Part shown: one piece after another, positions 62,333 to 64,000 of the stretch | How the letters are laid out: each line of letters begins with the position of its first letter | Position numbering within the stretch: the stretch's first letter is position 1 | Assembly (NCBI RefSeq): GCF_017353515.1 | Contig: NZ_JAFMPY010000020.1 | Span: forward strand, 1-64,000 | Direction: 5' to 3' | Origin: Jiella sonneratiae | GTDB lineage: Bacteria; Pseudomonadota; Alphaproteobacteria; Rhizobiales; Rhizobiaceae | DNA: 64,000 bases | Program-made: the position numbers and the translations under genes | The notes under the pieces: generated by a model | Database searches by the model: none | Told to the model about the DNA's origin: nothing | Seen by the model: only the letters and a program-made list of their open reading frames with translations

Positions 62333-62938
62333 ATGCAGAAATTCGACAGGCTGACCGGCGTCGCGGCGCCGATGCCGATGGTCAACGTCGACACCGACAT
62401 GATCATCCCGAAGGATTATCTGAAGACGATCAAGCGCACCGGCCTCGGCACCGGGCTCTTCGCCGAGCTGCGCTACAAGGACGACGGATCGGAGAACCCC
62501 GACTTCGTGCTCAACAGGCCGGCCTATCGCAACGCCGAGATCATCGTCGCGGGCGACAATTTCGGCTGCGGATCGTCGCGCGAACACGCTCCCTGGGCGC
62601 TGCTCGACTTCGGCATCCGCTGCGTGATCTCGACCTCCTTCGCCGACATCTTCTACAACAACTGCTTCAAGAACGGCATCCTGCCGATCCGCGTGACGCC
62701 GGAGCAGCTCGCCCTCCTGCTCGACGATGCCGAGCGCGGCGCCAATGCGCGGCTGACCGTCGATCTCGAGCGCCAGACGATCTCCGGACCGGACGGGGGC
62801 GAGATCTCCTTCGAGATCGATCCGTTCCGCAAGCACTGCCTGCTCAACGGCCTCGACGACATCGGCCTGACGCTCGAGCGGGCAGGCGCGATCGGCGACT
62901 ACGAGGCGCGGCTTGCCGAAGAGCGGCCCTGGGCCTGA
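62333..62938 (+). CDS. leuD: 3-isopropylmalate dehydratase small subunit
   Basis: 201 residues from ATG 62333 ([24 protein letters not shown]). Swivelling domain with [31 protein letters not shown] and [16 protein letters not shown]. With LeuC it isomerises isopropylmalate in leucine synthesis. leuC is not adjacent, as is usual in this order. The 214 bases upstream are empty. Confidence 0.96.
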   Translation: MQKFDRLTGVAAPMPMVNVDTDMIIPKDYLKTIKRTGLGTGLFAELRYKDDGSENPDFVLNRPAYRNAEIIVAGDNFGCGSSREHAPWALLDFGIRCVISTSFADIFYNNCFKNGILPIRVTPEQLALLLDDAERGANARLTVDLERQTISGPDGGEISFEIDPFRKHCLLNGLDDIGLTLERAGAIGDYEARLAEERPWA

Positions 62939-63103
62939 CGACGCCGCGGCGCGCCATCGGCGCCGCCGGCGCCGGGGCCGGCCTCCGGGGCTGCCGGGTG
63001 TGGCCGGCAGGCTCCTTGCGCAAGGCTTTCCGGGCGTTCCACCGAAACCCGCCGATCGGGTGTTGACGCGCCGGGCGAAATCATCGAATAAGGCGCCCGC
63101 AGC

Positions 63104-63178
<75 letters not shown>

Positions 63179-63311
63179 TTCCCCTTCAGTATCGACATTG
63201 CCGCATCCGGTTGCAGAGTGCTGCCGGTCTGGACTCGGCTTTGCCCGCCGGGCCGGGAGGCGCTATGAGAACCGCGGCGGCCCGCCGGGGAGGCTCGCGG
63301 AGACATGATCG

Positions 63312-64000
63312 ATGGCCATCACGCTCTATGAACTCGTCGGACGCGACACGGCGCGGCCCTTTTCGCCCCACTGCTGGAAGGCGCGCATGGCGCTGCGGCA
63401 CAAGGGTCTCGACTTTTCGACCGCGACGGCCGGATTCACCGAGATCCCGGAGATCGAGGGCGGCGTGTCGAAGATCGTGCCGATCCTCAGGGACGGCGAG
63501 AGGCTGGTCGCCGATTCCTTCGCCATCGCCGAATATCTGGAAGAGACCTATCCCGACCGGCCGAGCCTGTTTCGCGGCGAGGGCGGACGGGCGCTGTCGC
63601 GCTTCGTCGAGAGCTGGAGCCAGCGCACCATCCATCCGGCGATCGCCCGCTTCGCGGTGCTCGACATCCATGACGGACTCGCGGAGGCCGACCAGCTCTA
63701 TTTCCGGCAGAGCCGGGAAAAGGCCCTTGGCACGACGCTGGAGGCGTTCGTCGCCGACCGCGCCGACCGCGTCGAACCGCTTCTGGCGTCGCTCGAGCCG
63801 CTGCGTGCCATCGTCTCGAAGCAGGCCTTCCTCGGCGGCGAGAGCCCGCTCTTTGCCGATTACATCGTCTTCGGGGCCCTGCAGTGGGCGCGTATCGCCT
63901 CGCCGTTCCGCTTCCTGCCAAAGGGCGACCCGGTCACCGCATGGTTCGAGCGCTGTCTGGCGCTGCACGACGGCGAGGGCGCCAGGGTGCCGGCGGCCGC
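63312..64000 (+). CDS. glutathione S-transferase family protein (3' end outside window)
   Basis: At least 229 residues, running off the window. N-terminal thioredoxin-like domain ITLYELVGRDTARPFSPHCW with FSPHCWK at the active-site turn, LVADSFAIAEYLEETYPDRP for glutathione binding, then a helical domain (AFVADRADRVEPLLASLEPL; GGESPLFADYIVFGALQW). It resembles the beta-etherase-like GST group of alphaproteobacteria. ATG 63312 is used. Confidence 0.87.
   Translation, partial: MAITLYELVGRDTARPFSPHCWKARMALRHKGLDFSTATAGFTEIPEIEGGVSKIVPILRDGERLVADSFAIAEYLEETYPDRPSLFRGEGGRALSRFVESWSQRTIHPAIARFAVLDIHDGLAEADQLYFRQSREKALGTTLEAFVADRADRVEPLLASLEPLRAIVSKQAFLGGESPLFADYIVFGALQWARIASPFRFLPKGDPVTAWFERCLALHDGEGARVPAA

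Overview
The window is chromosomal DNA of a high-GC alphaproteobacterium. A Hyphomicrobiales (Rhizobiales) origin is indicated by the acpXL-fabF-adh-lpxXL cluster for very-long-chain acylation of lipid A, a GTTC-N7-GTTC LexA box before ruvA, infC with an ATT start, the AraC/DUF2000 pair, and several small proteins typical of this order. I cannot fix the genus. Coding density is high and almost everything is housekeeping. There is no phage, insertion sequence, rRNA or CRISPR array. Two tRNA genes (Asn-GTT, Thr-GGT) are present.

Layout. 1-6600: a vapBC toxin-antitoxin pair between two copies of the lpdA 3' end, then a minus-strand branched-chain 2-oxoacid dehydrogenase operon (bkdA1, bkdA2, bkdB, lpdA) with a DUF4258/DUF2283 pair wedged between the E1 genes. 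6600-10540: an orphan HExxH-type peptide-hydroxylase-like protein, then ruvA and ruvB, separated by an AbrB/PIN toxin-antitoxin pair. 10540-19000: AraC/DUF2000, a lipoprotein, a DUF2254 membrane protein, a cupin, pyruvate carboxylase, and a RelE-like/HTH pair behind a perfect palindrome. 19000-27900: an EamA transporter, a degenerate tyrosine phosphatase, an L,D-transpeptidase, the lipid A very-long-chain fatty acid operon (minus strand) and a MarR regulator. 28000-34000: a complete branched-chain amino acid ABC importer (livHMGF, a DUF6867 protein, livK) ending in a strong terminator. 34000-38100: PAP2 phosphatase, BKACE enzyme, fructosamine kinase-like protein, LMW phosphatase, tRNA-Asn.

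38300-44220 is the most original block. It holds a HAD-UbiA fusion, a DprE1-like oxidase, a small EmrE/ArnE-like transporter, an NAD-dependent epimerase and a class III aminotransferase. It looks like a pathway for a polyprenyl-phosphate-linked pentose. The DprE2 reductase partner is missing and an aminotransferase is present, so an amino-pentose lipid is possible.

44400-64000 holds a MarR regulator, a creatininase homologue with 8-oxoguanine deaminase, several order-specific unknowns, a NUDIX hydrolase, a SRAP protein that has lost its catalytic residues, cysS, a palindromic-repeat cluster, murA, infA-maf-yacG, a transglutaminase-like peptidase, infC, a 17-unit CT repeat before a metallopeptidase, a ferritin-like protein, leuD, tRNA-Thr and the start of a glutathione S-transferase cut by the window edge.

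Three themes recur. Toxin-antitoxin-like pairs sit inside or beside housekeeping operons, often joined by stop/start overlaps (four pairs in the first 19 kb). Several enzymes have lost catalytic residues (FabF2XL, SRAP, the phosphatase, the HExxH protein). Palindromic repeats of a rhizobial type occur between genes and, in bkdB, inside a reading frame.
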